Assembly (NCBI GenBank): GCA_947454305.1
Contig: CANGJE010000023.1
Coordinates: forward strand, 1 to 35,103
Origin: Oxalobacteraceae bacterium
GTDB lineage: Bacteria > Pseudomonadota > Gammaproteobacteria > Burkholderiales > Burkholderiaceae_D
Length of the DNA stretch: 35,103 bases
Direction of reading: 5' to 3'
Shown: piece by piece, positions 23,477 to 32,941 of the stretch
Position numbering within the stretch: position 1 is the first letter of the stretch
Layout of the letters: each line of letters begins with the position of its first letter
Program-made: the position numbers and the translations under genes
The notes under the pieces: generated by a model
Database searches by the model: none
Told to the model about the DNA's origin: nothing
What the model saw: the letters and a program-made list of their open reading frames with translations, nothing else

Positions 23477-24795
23477 TTCATTTTTCTGATGTCGTTGATC
23501 ATTTGATCGATCAAACCTCTGCACCGCCAGCTGCCCACACGGGTACGTTGGTGCGTTTGGTTGGCATGACATTAGAAGCGCGCGGCATCATGGCACCTTT
23601 AGGTGCTTTGTGTGAAATTGAAGGCAGTGGTGAGCATCGCGTTTCAGCTGAAGTCGTAGGCTTCAACGATCAAACCTTATTTTTGATGCCTTTCACCGAT
23701 CCCGTGGGTATAGGCCCCGGCGCGACGGTGAGGGTGATTACTCATTCTTCTGAAGCTAAGCTTGGCCCTGCTTTACTAGGGCGTGTGATTGATGCATTTG
23801 GTCAGCCGCTTGATGGTATGCCGGCACCCGATTGTCCGGATCGAGTTCCTTTGCTGGGTGTGCCACTTAATCCCATGGAGCGTGGCCCGATCAATCAAGT
23901 ACTGGATGTCGGCGTTAAAGCGATCAATGGTTTGCTGACTTTGGGTCGTGGTCAACGGATTGGTTTAGTTGCAGGCTCAGGTGTAGGTAAAAGTGTTTTG
24001 TTAGGCATGATTACGCGCTTTACTAAAGCTGATGTGGTTGTGATTGGTTTGATTGGTGAGCGTGGTCGCGAAGTGCAGGCGTTCATTAACGAAGTGCTCG
24101 GCCCTGAAGGTCGTGCGAAGTCAGTGGTTGTTGCGGCACCAGCGAATATGTCACCGGTAAGTCGTCTCAAGGCTACACATTTAACGCATGTGATTGCGGA
24201 ATATTTCCGTGATCAGGGAAAAAATGTCCTCATGCTGATGGATAGTCTGACGCGTGTCGCCCATGCGCAGCGTGAGATTGGATTGGCTATTGGTGAGCCA
24301 CCCACTTCAAAAGGTTATCCACCGTCTGTGTTTGCTTTATTACCGAATTTAATTGAGCGAACTGGTGTCGGTAAAAATGGTTATGGCTCTATTACCGCCA
24401 TCTACACTGTCTTAGCTGAAGGTGATGACGCCCAAGATCCTATCGTTGATATTGCACGTGCATCTCTCGATGGTCAGGTGATGTTGTCACGGGACTTGGC
24501 GGATGCAGCGCATTATCCAGCGATTGATTTAAATGGTTCGATTTCGCGTGTGATGCAAAATTTACTGAGTCCCGATGAGCTCAGGCAGGCTAATCGCCTT
24601 CGACGCTTATGGTCGCTGTATCAGCAAAACAGAGATTTGATTTCAGTTGGTGCCTATGAAGCAGGATCCAACGCGGATATTGATCTGGCTATTTTAATGC
24701 GTAATCGATTAGAAGATTTTCTCAGACAAGATATGCATGCAGGTGTGGACTCGCAGACAACGCGTCGAATGATTAGCGATTTGATGGCAGTTTGA
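23473..24795 (+). CDS. fliI: Flagellum-specific export ATPase FliI
   Basis: FliI is the cytoplasmic ATPase of the flagellar type III export apparatus, related to F1 beta. The 440-residue product carries Walker A (GLVAGSGVGKS, about 164-174), the catalytic Glu in GLIGERGREV (about 193), and Walker B (VLMLMDSLTR, about 252). These are followed by the family motifs EPPTSKGYPPS and LPNLIERTG. It is slightly shorter than E. coli FliI (457) at the N-terminus. The start overlaps the fliH stop (ATGA), implying coupled translation of ATPase and its regulator. Confidence 0.97.
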   Translation: MIHFSDVVDHLIDQTSAPPAAHTGTLVRLVGMTLEARGIMAPLGALCEIEGSGEHRVSAEVVGFNDQTLFLMPFTDPVGIGPGATVRVITHSSEAKLGPALLGRVIDAFGQPLDGMPAPDCPDRVPLLGVPLNPMERGPINQVLDVGVKAINGLLTLGRGQRIGLVAGSGVGKSVLLGMITRFTKADVVVIGLIGERGREVQAFINEVLGPEGRAKSVVVAAPANMSPVSRLKATHLTHVIAEYFRDQGKNVLMLMDSLTRVAHAQREIGLAIGEPPTSKGYPPSVFALLPNLIERTGVGKNGYGSITAIYTVLAEGDDAQDPIVDIARASLDGQVMLSRDLADAAHYPAIDLNGSISRVMQNLLSPDELRQANRLRRLWSLYQQNRDLISVGAYEAGSNADIDLAILMRNRLEDFLRQDMHAGVDSQTTRRMISDLMAV

Positions 24796-24833
24796 AGCTT
24801 GACACTGCCCGGAGCTGATACTATCTCCTTATC

Positions 24834-25268
24834 ATGAACAGAACTTGGACAGTGCTACAGCAGCGCGCAGAAACCGCCACGCAAGAAGCGCAGGGGGCCA
24901 TGCAGACTGCGCGCAGCAAAGTCACTCAGCTTGAGGCCAGTCTGGCTCACATCGAAAAACTCAAAATTGATTATCTCGAGCGTTACAGCGTCGCTCAAAA
25001 AGAAACGCATTCCATCAGCGATAACATCGCCTATCGTCGATTCATCGATCATTTAAATGGATTGCGGCACCGAGTCGTTGGGCAATTGTCTGCTGCACAA
25101 AAAGCTTTCGATGCCACGAAAGTCGCCTTGGAGATGGCTCGCCGAGAACAAGCCAAGATGGAAGCCATGGTTGAGCGTGAAGCGCGTAATGATGCTGCCG
25201 CCGAAGCCAAAAAAGATCAACGCGTACTAGATGAAACAGGCATACGTCTGTTTAATCTGAAGTCGTAA
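24834..25268 (+). CDS. fliJ: Flagellar export chaperone FliJ
   Basis: FliJ is a coiled-coil protein that inserts into the FliI hexamer and helps couple export. The 144-residue product is of family length and almost wholly helical with heptad character (WTVLQQRAETATQEAQGAM; RRFIDHLNGLRHRVVGQL; AKMEAMVEREARNDAAAEA). No clear ribosome site stands within 15 bases of the ATG, and GGAG is about 20 bases away, so it may be translated weakly or by coupling to fliI. It is the last flagellar gene here; fliK and the fliL-fliR genes do not follow. Confidence 0.93.
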   Translation: MNRTWTVLQQRAETATQEAQGAMQTARSKVTQLEASLAHIEKLKIDYLERYSVAQKETHSISDNIAYRRFIDHLNGLRHRVVGQLSAAQKAFDATKVALEMARREQAKMEAMVEREARNDAAAEAKKDQRVLDETGIRLFNLKS

Positions 25269-25281
25269 CAAGCTCCATTCC

Positions 25282-25306
25282 TTTGCGAATAATTCCTTTT
25301 CGCAAA
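25282..25306 (+). terminator. Possible terminator or hairpin after fliJ
   Basis: TTTGCGAA-N9-TTCGCAAA is a perfect 8-bp stem 13 bp after the fliJ stop, at the change from flagellar to metabolic genes. It lacks a T run after the stem, so termination is uncertain. Confidence 0.35.
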
Positions 25307-25387
25307 ACTCCGCCGCTAAAATCACCCGCCTGCCACACTGAACCAGTCCAAGTTCTAGCTGGCTTTTGTTATCCGTTTTGGATTCAC

Positions 25388-25427
25388 AAACCATACGCCT
25401 CAGATAATCCAGTATCGTTTATGGTTT
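25388..25427. promoter_or_regulatory. Inverted repeat upstream of the thiolase operon
   Basis: AAACCATA (25388-25395) and TATGGTTT (25420-25427) are perfect 8-bp arms 24 bp apart, starting about 95 bp before the thiolase ATG. It could be an operator or a stem-loop. No regulator gene is adjacent. Confidence 0.4.
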
Positions 25428-25482
25428 AAAGCTTATAGCGGGTTATACCTTCTATGTTTTCTATTTGATAAGGATGGTTGGC

Positions 25483-26673
25483 ATGAGTCAGAGCGTATGT
25501 GTTGTCGGTGTGGGCATGATCCCTTTTGCAAAGCCGGGTGCGAGTGAGTCGTATCCCATGATGGGTGCGCGTGCTATTCGTGCTGCGTTAGCTGATGCGG
25601 GTTTGGATTACGACAAAATACAGCAGGTCTATGCCGGATATGTTTATGGTGACTCATGCTCAGGACAGCGTGCTGTGTATGACGTCGGTATGAGTGGTGT
25701 GCCTGTCATTAATGTGAACAACAACTGCTCAACCGGATCAACGGCTCTGTGGTTGGCGCGTCAGGCAGTCGCATCGGGGGCGGTTGATTGTGCGTTAGCT
25801 GTCGGCTTTGAACAGATGAAGCCGGGTGCTTTGGGTAATGTGTATGACGACCGTCCTTCACCATTTCAGTATTTCGATGAACGTAGTGCCGAACTGGTTC
25901 AGAATGCCGACATACCTCTCGCACTGCGCTACTTTGGTGGTGCGGGTCTCGCACACATGAATCAATATGGAACTAAGCTAGCTACCTTTGCGAAGATACG
26001 CGCCAAGGCTTCACGACATGCAGCGAATAATCCCCTCGCGTTATTCAAAACCATCGTGACAGAAGAAGAGGTGTTGAATTCACCCGTGTTGTGGCCTGGC
26101 GTGATGACACGTTTGATGGCTTGTCCACCAACCTGCGGTGGTGCCGCAGCGATTGTATGTTCAGAAGCGTTCGCTAAAAAACATAATCTTGATCACAGCA
26201 TACGTATACGTGCGCAAGCCATGACTACTGATACTAGTTCTTCATTCAAAGGCGATCATAACGATATGCGTCAATTGGTGGGTTACGACATGACCCATGC
26301 TGCTGCTACACGTGTCTATGAAGAGGCGGGTGTTGGTCCGAAAGACATAGGCGTGATCGAATTACATGACTGCTTTGCGCACAATGAACTGATTACGTAT
26401 GAAGGTTTGGGGTTATGTCCTGAAGGTGGTGCAGAAAAATTTATTGAAGATGGCGATAACACCTATGGTGGTCGCTATGTGACCAATCCTTCGGGCGGAT
26501 TACTGTCTAAAGGTCATCCGCTGGGTGCGACAGGTTTAGCGCAATGCACAGAATTAGTTAGCCAGTTGCGCGGTACGGCTGAGCGTCGTCAGGTTGAGGG
26601 TGCGCGATTAGCATTGCAACACAACCTGGGCTTGGGTGGTGCGTGTGTTGTGACTTTATATGAGCGTGTATGA
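25483..26673 (+). CDS. SCP-x type thiolase / acetyl-CoA acetyltransferase family
   Basis: Members of this family cleave 3-ketoacyl-CoA, often branched or sterol side-chain substrates, or have related lipid-transfer-associated roles. The ATG at 25483 gives 396 residues and the typical start [15 protein letters not shown], with AAGGA 9 bases upstream; a TTG at 25465 has no ribosome site. The nucleophile is Cys82 in [10 protein letters not shown]. Further motifs are [10 protein letters not shown] (catalytic His) and GHPLGATG near the C-terminus. It opens a + strand operon, overlapping the next gene by 4 bp. The substrate cannot be deduced from the sequence alone. Confidence 0.92.
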   Translation: MSQSVCVVGVGMIPFAKPGASESYPMMGARAIRAALADAGLDYDKIQQVYAGYVYGDSCSGQRAVYDVGMSGVPVINVNNNCSTGSTALWLARQAVASGAVDCALAVGFEQMKPGALGNVYDDRPSPFQYFDERSAELVQNADIPLALRYFGGAGLAHMNQYGTKLATFAKIRAKASRHAANNPLALFKTIVTEEEVLNSPVLWPGVMTRLMACPPTCGGAAAIVCSEAFAKKHNLDHSIRIRAQAMTTDTSSSFKGDHNDMRQLVGYDMTHAAATRVYEEAGVGPKDIGVIELHDCFAHNELITYEGLGLCPEGGAEKFIEDGDNTYGGRYVTNPSGGLLSKGHPLGATGLAQCTELVSQLRGTAERRQVEGARLALQHNLGLGGACVVTLYERV

Positions 26674-27866
26674 GTGTGAATGATGGTGTGACTGATAGCG
26701 GTAATGTGAAGGACGCAGACAACCGCGGCCCGCTTGCGGGTTACCGGTTGATTGAATTTGTTGGATTAGGTCCGGGCCCTTTTTGCGCCATGATGTTGGC
26801 CGATATGGGGGCAGAGGTTATTCGCATTCATACAAAAAATGGCAAACCTTCCCTCGATTTATTAGATACACGTTTTGACGTCATGGCCCGGGGCCGTCGA
26901 TCACTGGCGATCAATTTAAAGCAATCAGGTGCGCTTGAACTCATGCTTTCGCTGATTGCTAAAGCGGATGGCTTGATCGAAGGATTTCGCCCTGGCGTGA
27001 TGGAGCGTTTAGGTTTGTCGCCTGAAATCTGTTTTAAGCATAACCCGCGTTTAGTCTATGGGCGCATGACAGGCTGGGGGCAGTATGGGCCGCTGGCACA
27101 GGCGGCGGGTCATGATCTGAACTATGTCGCCTTGTCGGGTGCATTGCATGCGATGGGCAATGATCCCGAAACACCACCACCGATTCCATTGAATTTAGTC
27201 GGTGATTTTGGTGGCGGCGGCATGATGCTTGCGTTTGGGATGGTGTGTGCTTTGCTCGAAGCGCAAAAATCGGGCAAAGGGCAAGTGATTGATGCGGCGA
27301 TGACAGATGGCACGGCCTTACTGACCGCGATGTTTCGTGGGTTTAAAGACGGTGGCTCTTGGAAGACCGAGCGACATGCGAATTTTCTTGATGGTGCTGC
27401 CCATTACTATGACAATTACCGCTGTGCTGATGGTAAGTACGTCAGTGTCGGTGCGATTGAGCCCAAATTTTACGCGTTGTTACGTGAAAAAATTGGAGCG
27501 ACTGATCCGGCATTTGATGCGCAAGACGATCAAAAACAATGGCCTGCACTGAAAAAAAAGATCGCAGCCATTTTTATCATGCGCTCACGCGATGAGTGGT
27601 GTGCTTTACTCGAAGGCACCGATGCCTGCTTTGCGCCTGTGCTCGATTGGGATGAGGCCGTAACGCATCCGCATAATCAGGCACGCGAGACTTTTATTCG
27701 TATTGATGATGTTATTCAGCCTGCGCCAGCGCCACGATTTTCGCGCACACCCGCGCCTACCCCGGGGCCTGTCGCCAGCGCGGGTCAACATACAGAAGAC
27801 ATTCTGAGTGATTGGGGTATTGATCACGCAGTCATTGCTACATGTCGTTCGACGGATGCAATCTAA
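26670..27866 (+). CDS. Alpha-methylacyl-CoA racemase-like (CaiB/BaiF family III)
   Basis: This family either epimerises 2-methylacyl-CoA or transfers CoA between acids. The 398-residue product matches the racemase branch. It has the opening [20 protein letters not shown], then His148 in AGHDLNY, Asp179 in LVGDFGGGG, and Glu in GAIEPKFY. These correspond to the His/Asp pair and supporting Glu of alpha-methylacyl-CoA racemase. It starts within the thiolase stop (ATGA). Next to an SCP-x thiolase and crotonases, it suggests beta-oxidation of a 2-methyl-branched acyl-CoA. A CoA transferase role is the alternative. Confidence 0.88.
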   Translation: MSVNDGVTDSGNVKDADNRGPLAGYRLIEFVGLGPGPFCAMMLADMGAEVIRIHTKNGKPSLDLLDTRFDVMARGRRSLAINLKQSGALELMLSLIAKADGLIEGFRPGVMERLGLSPEICFKHNPRLVYGRMTGWGQYGPLAQAAGHDLNYVALSGALHAMGNDPETPPPIPLNLVGDFGGGGMMLAFGMVCALLEAQKSGKGQVIDAAMTDGTALLTAMFRGFKDGGSWKTERHANFLDGAAHYYDNYRCADGKYVSVGAIEPKFYALLREKIGATDPAFDAQDDQKQWPALKKKIAAIFIMRSRDEWCALLEGTDACFAPVLDWDEAVTHPHNQARETFIRIDDVIQPAPAPRFSRTPAPTPGPVASAGQHTEDILSDWGIDHAVIATCRSTDAI

Positions 27867-27883
27867 ATGAAAATGAAGAAACT

Positions 27884-28690
27884 ATGACAGCACTGGTAAA
27901 ACTACTTCATCATCCCGACGGCGTGGTCGAATGTGTATTGAATCGACCCGACAAGATGAATGCGCTATCGAATGACTTGATTGATGAAATCATTCGTGTC
28001 GGTGAGTCGTTGGTAGTGGATACGCAAATTCGTGCAGTCATAGTGCGAGGCGAAGGCCGTGCTTTTTGTGCCGGAATTGATCTTGAAAGTCTGCAGCACA
28101 TGCTGGCTGATAAAGAACGATCGGTATCCTCGCGCTTAATGGAGCGTACCCATGGCGACTCGAATCGCTTTCAGCGCGTTGCCATGGTTTGGCGCGATAT
28201 TCCTGTGCCAGTAATTGCAGCCATTAATGGAGTGGCATTCGGTGGTGGTATTCAGATTGCCTTAGGTGCGGATATACGTTTGATTGCACCCGATGCGCGT
28301 ATGTCGGTAATGGAAATCAAATGGGGTTTAGTGCCTGACATGGGAGGCATGGTTCTGCTACGTGGTTTGATGCGTGATGATTTAGCACGCGAGTTAATTT
28401 ATACCGGCCGAATTGTTGATGCACCTGAAGCCGTAGCCTTGGGATTAGCTACGCGAGTAGTGGAAGACCCGGTAGCGGCTGCGATGAGCTTAGCAAACGA
28501 ATTGACTCAGAAAAGCCCGACGGCACTGCGTGCAGCGAAACGTTTGATGGGGCAGTGGCCTATGGCATCTGATCAGGATTTATTACTTGCTGAATCAGAA
28601 GAACAAGGACATTTACTGGGTGCTGAACATCAGATTGAAGCTGTCACAGCCAATTTACAAAAGCGTGCGCCTGTATTTAAAAATAATTAA
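27884..28690 (+). CDS. Enoyl-CoA hydratase/isomerase family (crotonase fold)
   Basis: The 268-residue crotonase is predicted to act on an enoyl-CoA or related ester. The ATG at 27884 is preferred to one at 27842, which would overlap the racemase gene by 25 bp. The oxyanion-hole segments are present (GRAFCAGIDLES; NGVAFGGGIQIALGAD). Of the two hydratase glutamates, the first is replaced by Gln (GGGIQ), while the second is kept (VMEIKWGLVPDMGG). The following Asp in VPDMGG resembles isomerase-type members, so hydration activity is uncertain. It is third in the operon, 17 bp after the racemase gene. Confidence 0.9.
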   Translation: MTALVKLLHHPDGVVECVLNRPDKMNALSNDLIDEIIRVGESLVVDTQIRAVIVRGEGRAFCAGIDLESLQHMLADKERSVSSRLMERTHGDSNRFQRVAMVWRDIPVPVIAAINGVAFGGGIQIALGADIRLIAPDARMSVMEIKWGLVPDMGGMVLLRGLMRDDLARELIYTGRIVDAPEAVALGLATRVVEDPVAAAMSLANELTQKSPTALRAAKRLMGQWPMASDQDLLLAESEEQGHLLGAEHQIEAVTANLQKRAPVFKNN

Positions 28691-28702
28691 TGAGGTTTAA
28701 CC

Positions 28703-29512
28703 ATGAGTTCACATGAAGCCGTACTTCTGACGATCACTGATGGCGTAGCAAGACTTACGCTCAATGAACCGGCTCGATTAAATGCCTTGTCGCTGGCGAT
28801 TATGGATGGCTTGTTTGAGTCTTTAGCGCGCTTGCGTGCCGATAAGTCTGCCCGTGTGTTGCAAATCACAGGTGCAGGGAAAGCGTTTTCTGCGGGCGCT
28901 GATCTAGAGATTATGAATGCCGAGCAAACCCATGTCGGTGAGTTAACGCGGGGGGAGTGGACCGACCTGCAAATGCGCACTCGACACAATCGTTTGATTA
29001 CCGAATTGCGCGAATTACCGTTTCCTACGCTAGCAATATTGAATGGCCCGGTGGTCGGCGGTAGCGTGGGGATTGCGTTTGCAGCGGATATCGTGATTGC
29101 AGCGCGTTCAACTTATGTGTATCTGCCGTTTATGACTGCACTCGGGATTGTTCCTGATATGGGCAGTAGCTGGTTCTTGCCGCGTTTGATTGGCGTGGGT
29201 CGCAGCGCAGCGATGACTTTATTAGGAAATCGCGTCAGCGCCGAACAGGCCGCTGCATGGGGCATGATTTGGTCTTGTGTAGACGAAGACAAACTTGAGG
29301 CAGAAGCAAAAAGTATCACCACACGATTAGCCAGCTTACCAGCACATGCCGCATTAGAAACGCGTGCACTGTTTGAGCAAACTTTATCGAATACATTGCA
29401 ACAGCAACTCGATTATGAACGGGCGCGGCAACACGAACTGATTGATCGCGATACTTTTCCAGAGGGTGTGCTCGCTTTTAAAGAAAAGCGAGCGCCGAAA
29501 TTCCCACGCTAA
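28703..29512 (+). CDS. Enoyl-CoA hydratase/isomerase family, PaaG-like
   Basis: The 269-residue crotonase has oxyanion-hole segments GKAFSAGADLEIMN and GPVVGGSVGIAFAAD. Both hydratase glutamates are missing. The motif FMTALGIVPDMGSSWFLPR is like that of PaaG (ring 1,2-epoxyphenylacetyl-CoA isomerase) and related isomerases, in which the Asp is catalytic. An isomerase is therefore more likely than a hydratase. GAGG lies 7 bases before the ATG. It starts 12 bp after the previous crotonase and closes the operon. The 82-bp gap after it has no clear terminator. Confidence 0.9.
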   Translation: MSSHEAVLLTITDGVARLTLNEPARLNALSLAIMDGLFESLARLRADKSARVLQITGAGKAFSAGADLEIMNAEQTHVGELTRGEWTDLQMRTRHNRLITELRELPFPTLAILNGPVVGGSVGIAFAADIVIAARSTYVYLPFMTALGIVPDMGSSWFLPRLIGVGRSAAMTLLGNRVSAEQAAAWGMIWSCVDEDKLEAEAKSITTRLASLPAHAALETRALFEQTLSNTLQQQLDYERARQHELIDRDTFPEGVLAFKEKRAPKFPR

Positions 29513-29594
29513 GTTAGGACGTATAAGTCCGCACTTAAAAGCTTGCACAATAAGTCTGAACTAAGCATCTAGTCCGGCGCTAAATCGTATCGCT

Positions 29595-30437
29595 TTAAAC
29601 CAGCGAGAGATTCAAGCCGGGCAAATTCAATTGTGAAAACGCACTAGACCATATTTCGCCGCGTTTGATTGGTAGGGCGTCGGTCCAACTCCCCGTAGTG
29701 ATCAACTCACCCGCTTGCAATGGAGAGAATTGATTTTGCTGTTGTAGTTCCTGATGTAATGCCAGTAGCGCATGCAAAGGACTATCCATCACATCTCTGG
29801 CAAAACCTGCGGCGCAGAGTTCGCTACCTTCGGCATTTGAACGTGATAAGGAGATCGATGCACCGGAAAGTACGGTGTGTAGTCGACGTTTGCTTTCGCG
29901 CGATAGCATTTTTGGTTCGCCAATGATTAACGATCTGTGTAATCCAAACGCAGCGATTGCATCGGCAGGCTCGAATTCCCAATTGCGAAACGGTGAAACA
30001 ACGATTTCAAAACCATGCGCCATCCATTCCAGGCACTCACCTAATCCTTCCAGATCGACATCAGGACCGGGCGTGCGTGCGAGCTTAAATACCAACTCAG
30101 GTTCGATGCGAGGTTGCTGGGCTTTGGTTAGCTTGTGGACGGCATTATTGTCGTGAGCGAACTCCACGGTCGTATCGAAAATCGTCGACCAGATCGGTCC
30201 AGTTATCGGTTCTGATTTTCCATACAGAGGCCACATTTTGCGGTTAGAAAAACCGATCTTGCGCCCAATGGGTACCTCACCCTGAGCGATACGCGTATCG
30301 AGAATAGTACGCGCGATATCGTAGGCATCGGCTATGCTCAGATCCGTCTCATCCGTTAGCGGTGTCATTAATGTACCGGCCGCTCGCGCTTTTAACAGCG
30401 CATGAGCATAACGATTAGATAGCGTGGACATCAACAT
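29595..30437 (-). CDS. 2-keto-4-pentenoate hydratase-like (MhpD family)
   Basis: Members hydrate 2-hydroxy-2,4-dienoates or decarboxylate 4-oxalocrotonate at the end of meta-cleavage pathways. The 280-residue product has the family metal-binding residues: Glu112 and Glu114 in RIEPELVF and Glu144 in GFEIV. It also keeps KIGFSN near residue 60 and a closing GELITTGSWTDAL. GAGGAG lies 6 bases before the ATG. It is convergent with the crotonase operon and divergent from the oxidoreductase operon. It lacks the usual aldolase and dehydrogenase partners of a meta-cleavage cluster, so its true substrate is open. Confidence 0.9.
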   Translation of the reverse strand: MLMSTLSNRYAHALLKARAAGTLMTPLTDETDLSIADAYDIARTILDTRIAQGEVPIGRKIGFSNRKMWPLYGKSEPITGPIWSTIFDTTVEFAHDNNAVHKLTKAQQPRIEPELVFKLARTPGPDVDLEGLGECLEWMAHGFEIVVSPFRNWEFEPADAIAAFGLHRSLIIGEPKMLSRESKRRLHTVLSGASISLSRSNAEGSELCAAGFARDVMDSPLHALLALHQELQQQNQFSPLQAGELITTGSWTDALPIKRGEIWSSAFSQLNLPGLNLSLV

Positions 30438-30787
30438 AAGGTTCTCCTCGGAAGTCAGGCAAATTGGCTACCGAAATTAAGTGAATACTAATAAGTCACG
30501 ATTTAAACCGGATGATATAGCCGCCTTTGATAGCGAGCAAATTTTTCTGCAATCGATATTTATTTGAAAATAAATTTCTCGATACAAGCTGATAAGAATC
30601 TACTCTCAAGATAATAAAAAGCTAATGAGAAGCTTATAAATTTACTTCCATCTCGCTACCATTCAGATACCCACAGGTATACAGACCGATTATCATGCGA
30701 CTAGTTTCCTGAGCTTTGATTCTCAATACGTTCAAACGCAATAAATTTTTCTAGTCGTTTTGACTACACCAGCGCTTATTTATCATT
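30438..30787. other. AT-rich divergent intergenic region
   Basis: This 350-bp AT-rich stretch lies between the divergent hydratase and oxidoreductase genes and should hold both promoters, though I cannot fix convincing -35/-10 pairs. It contains the palindrome listed at 30558. No open frame with a ribosome site is seen. Confidence 0.7.
30558..30575. promoter_or_regulatory. 18-bp near-perfect palindrome, candidate operator
   Basis: ATTTATTT-GA-AAATAAAT has perfect 8-base arms. It is centred between the divergent hydratase and oxidoreductase genes, as an operator for a shared regulator might be. In such AT-rich DNA a chance palindrome is also possible. Confidence 0.4.
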
Positions 30788-32941
30788 ATGGAAATATCCT
30801 TCGCTAAGCAAATACAGCAACTCAAGCTCGGGGAAGGGGATGTATTCCATGGTGAGGGCATTTTGGCGATTACCAAGGCCTTGCTGCAATCGGGCGTTAG
30901 TTATATCGGTGGCTATCAGGGAGCGCCGGTTTCGCACTTACTCGATGTGATGGTGCAGGCGCGCGAATTGGTCGCTGAGTTGGGTGTGCAGGTCGAAGCG
31001 TGTTCGAATGAAGCCTCGGCAGCCGCCATGTTGGGTGCGTCTATCCATTATCCGGTGCGCGGAGCCGTCACCTGGAAATCTATTGTGGGTACCAATGTCG
31101 CGGCGGATGCCTTGGCCAATTTATCCTCTCCCGGCGTAACGGGTGGTGTGTTGATGGTGATAGGTGAAGATTACGGCGAAGGGGCTTCGGTAGTGCAGGA
31201 GCGCACCCACGCCTATGCCATGAAATCCTGCATGCTGCTGCTTGATCCGCGTCCGGAATTGTCGGTCATGGTAAACATGGTGGAGCATGCATTTGCGATG
31301 TCGGAAGCGTCGAACATGCCGGCCATGATGGAATTACGGATACGTGCATGTCATGTGCGTGGCAGTTTTGTGTGCAAAGACAATCGCACAGCGCAGATAT
31401 CTACAAAATCACTCATGGCCGAGCCGGCCCCGTTTGATTACTCGCGCTTAGCTCATCCACCCGTTACCTTTGGTCATGAAAAACGCAAACTAGAACATCG
31501 TATTCCCGCCGCGCGCCAGTACATACTCGATCATCAGCTAAACGAAATACTTTCGGGTCAACATGACTCCGTAGGAATTATTGTTCAAGGCGGTTTGAGT
31601 AATGCCTTGCTGCGTTCGTTGCAGCAGTTTGGTCTAGCCGATGCATTTGGTCAGACACATGTTCCATTACTTGTGTTGAATGTGACGTATCCCTTAGTGC
31701 CCGATCAAATTGCACAGTTTGTAGAAAATAAAAAAGCCGTGCTAGTACTCGAAGAGGGCGCGCCTGAATATATAGAGCAAGAGATTGCTACCTTACTCAA
31801 CAGACGTGATCTGGCTACGCGATTGCATGGTAAAGATATGTTGCCGGTAGCGGGTGAGCTGACCCCTGAAATTATGATAGGTGGTCTGCAGCAGTTTTTT
31901 GCGCGACATTTACCGGACGTCGATACGGGTGTGGTGAAGACTGTGATCGATGCCACCGTAGCGCGACGACACAGTATGGCCGCTAAGCTTGATCAAACCT
32001 TGCCCGCACGTCCACCGGGCTTTTGCATAGGTTGTCCAGAACGCCCCGTATTCTCAGCATTAAAGCTAGCGCAAAAAGAGGTAGGTGAAGTTCACATAGC
32101 CGCCGACATTGGTTGTCATTCCTTTGCAACGTTCGAGCCATTCTCTATGGGACATTCCATACTTGGTTACGGCATGAGCTTAGCCAGCCGAGCTGGTGTT
32201 TCACCGATGATGCAACGACGCGTGCTGTCGATTATGGGTGATGGTGGTTTCTGGCATAACGGCTTACTCACCGGTGTGCAATCGGCGCTCTTTAATGGCG
32301 ATGATGCGGTATTACTGATTTTCAAAAATGGCTATACCTCGGCCACCGGTACGCAAGATATTATTTCTACGCCTACCAGCACATCTAAAACACACGCACA
32401 CGACAAACTAGCGAGTCTCACTGCAAATAATCGAACCATAGAAGACACGCTCAAAGGTATTGGTGTGCAGTGGATGCGTACCGTGCATTCATACCGAGTG
32501 ACTGCCATGCGTGATGTGCTGAAAGAAGCACTCACGACGGATTTCAATGGTTTGAAAGTCATCATTGCAGAAGGTGAGTGCCAATTAGAACGGCAGCGCC
32601 GTATTCGCCCATGGCTAGCCGATCTTTTGTCGCGCGGGCAGCGCGTGATGCGAGTGAAATATGGCGTTGATGAAGATGTGTGTAATGGTGATCATGCGTG
32701 CATACGATTGTCGGCTTGTCCTACGCTGACATTAAAAGATAATCCTGACCCACTTAAAGTCGATCCGGTAGCAACGGTGTTGGATGGTTGCGTAGGTTGC
32801 GGTCTGTGCGGTGAAAATGCGCATGCGGCGACCTTGTGCCCTAGTTTTTATCGTGCCGAAGTTATTCAAAATGCGCATTGGCACGAAAAACTCTTATCAG
32901 GAATCAGACAAATGATGCTGCGTTGGATGCAACCAGCATGA
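30788..32941 (+). CDS. Indolepyruvate ferredoxin oxidoreductase, alpha (TPP) subunit-like
   Basis: The enzyme class oxidatively decarboxylates aryl-pyruvates to aryl-acetyl-CoA and CO2, using thiamine diphosphate and ferredoxin. The 717-residue product has an N-terminal pyrimidine-binding domain (GGYQGAPVSHLLD; EACSNEASAAAMLGAS). A CIGCPERP motif comes mid-protein, then the TPP-binding GDGGFWHNG. C-terminal cysteines include C-x5-C-x5-CP and C-x2-C-x2-C-x9-CP, consistent with iron-sulfur clusters. No good ribosome site stands before the ATG. The ORF for the next subunit overlaps its stop by 4 bp. Phenylpyruvate or another 2-oxoacid may be the true substrate. Confidence 0.9.
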   Translation: MEISFAKQIQQLKLGEGDVFHGEGILAITKALLQSGVSYIGGYQGAPVSHLLDVMVQARELVAELGVQVEACSNEASAAAMLGASIHYPVRGAVTWKSIVGTNVAADALANLSSPGVTGGVLMVIGEDYGEGASVVQERTHAYAMKSCMLLLDPRPELSVMVNMVEHAFAMSEASNMPAMMELRIRACHVRGSFVCKDNRTAQISTKSLMAEPAPFDYSRLAHPPVTFGHEKRKLEHRIPAARQYILDHQLNEILSGQHDSVGIIVQGGLSNALLRSLQQFGLADAFGQTHVPLLVLNVTYPLVPDQIAQFVENKKAVLVLEEGAPEYIEQEIATLLNRRDLATRLHGKDMLPVAGELTPEIMIGGLQQFFARHLPDVDTGVVKTVIDATVARRHSMAAKLDQTLPARPPGFCIGCPERPVFSALKLAQKEVGEVHIAADIGCHSFATFEPFSMGHSILGYGMSLASRAGVSPMMQRRVLSIMGDGGFWHNGLLTGVQSALFNGDDAVLLIFKNGYTSATGTQDIISTPTSTSKTHAHDKLASLTANNRTIEDTLKGIGVQWMRTVHSYRVTAMRDVLKEALTTDFNGLKVIIAEGECQLERQRRIRPWLADLLSRGQRVMRVKYGVDEDVCNGDHACIRLSACPTLTLKDNPDPLKVDPVATVLDGCVGCGLCGENAHAATLCPSFYRAEVIQNAHWHEKLLSGIRQMMLRWMQPA

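Noticed and set aside
32878..32937. Extended N-terminus of the second oxidoreductase subunit
   Set aside because: It would lie wholly within the upstream gene; the ATGA overlap at 32938 is the normal coupled start.
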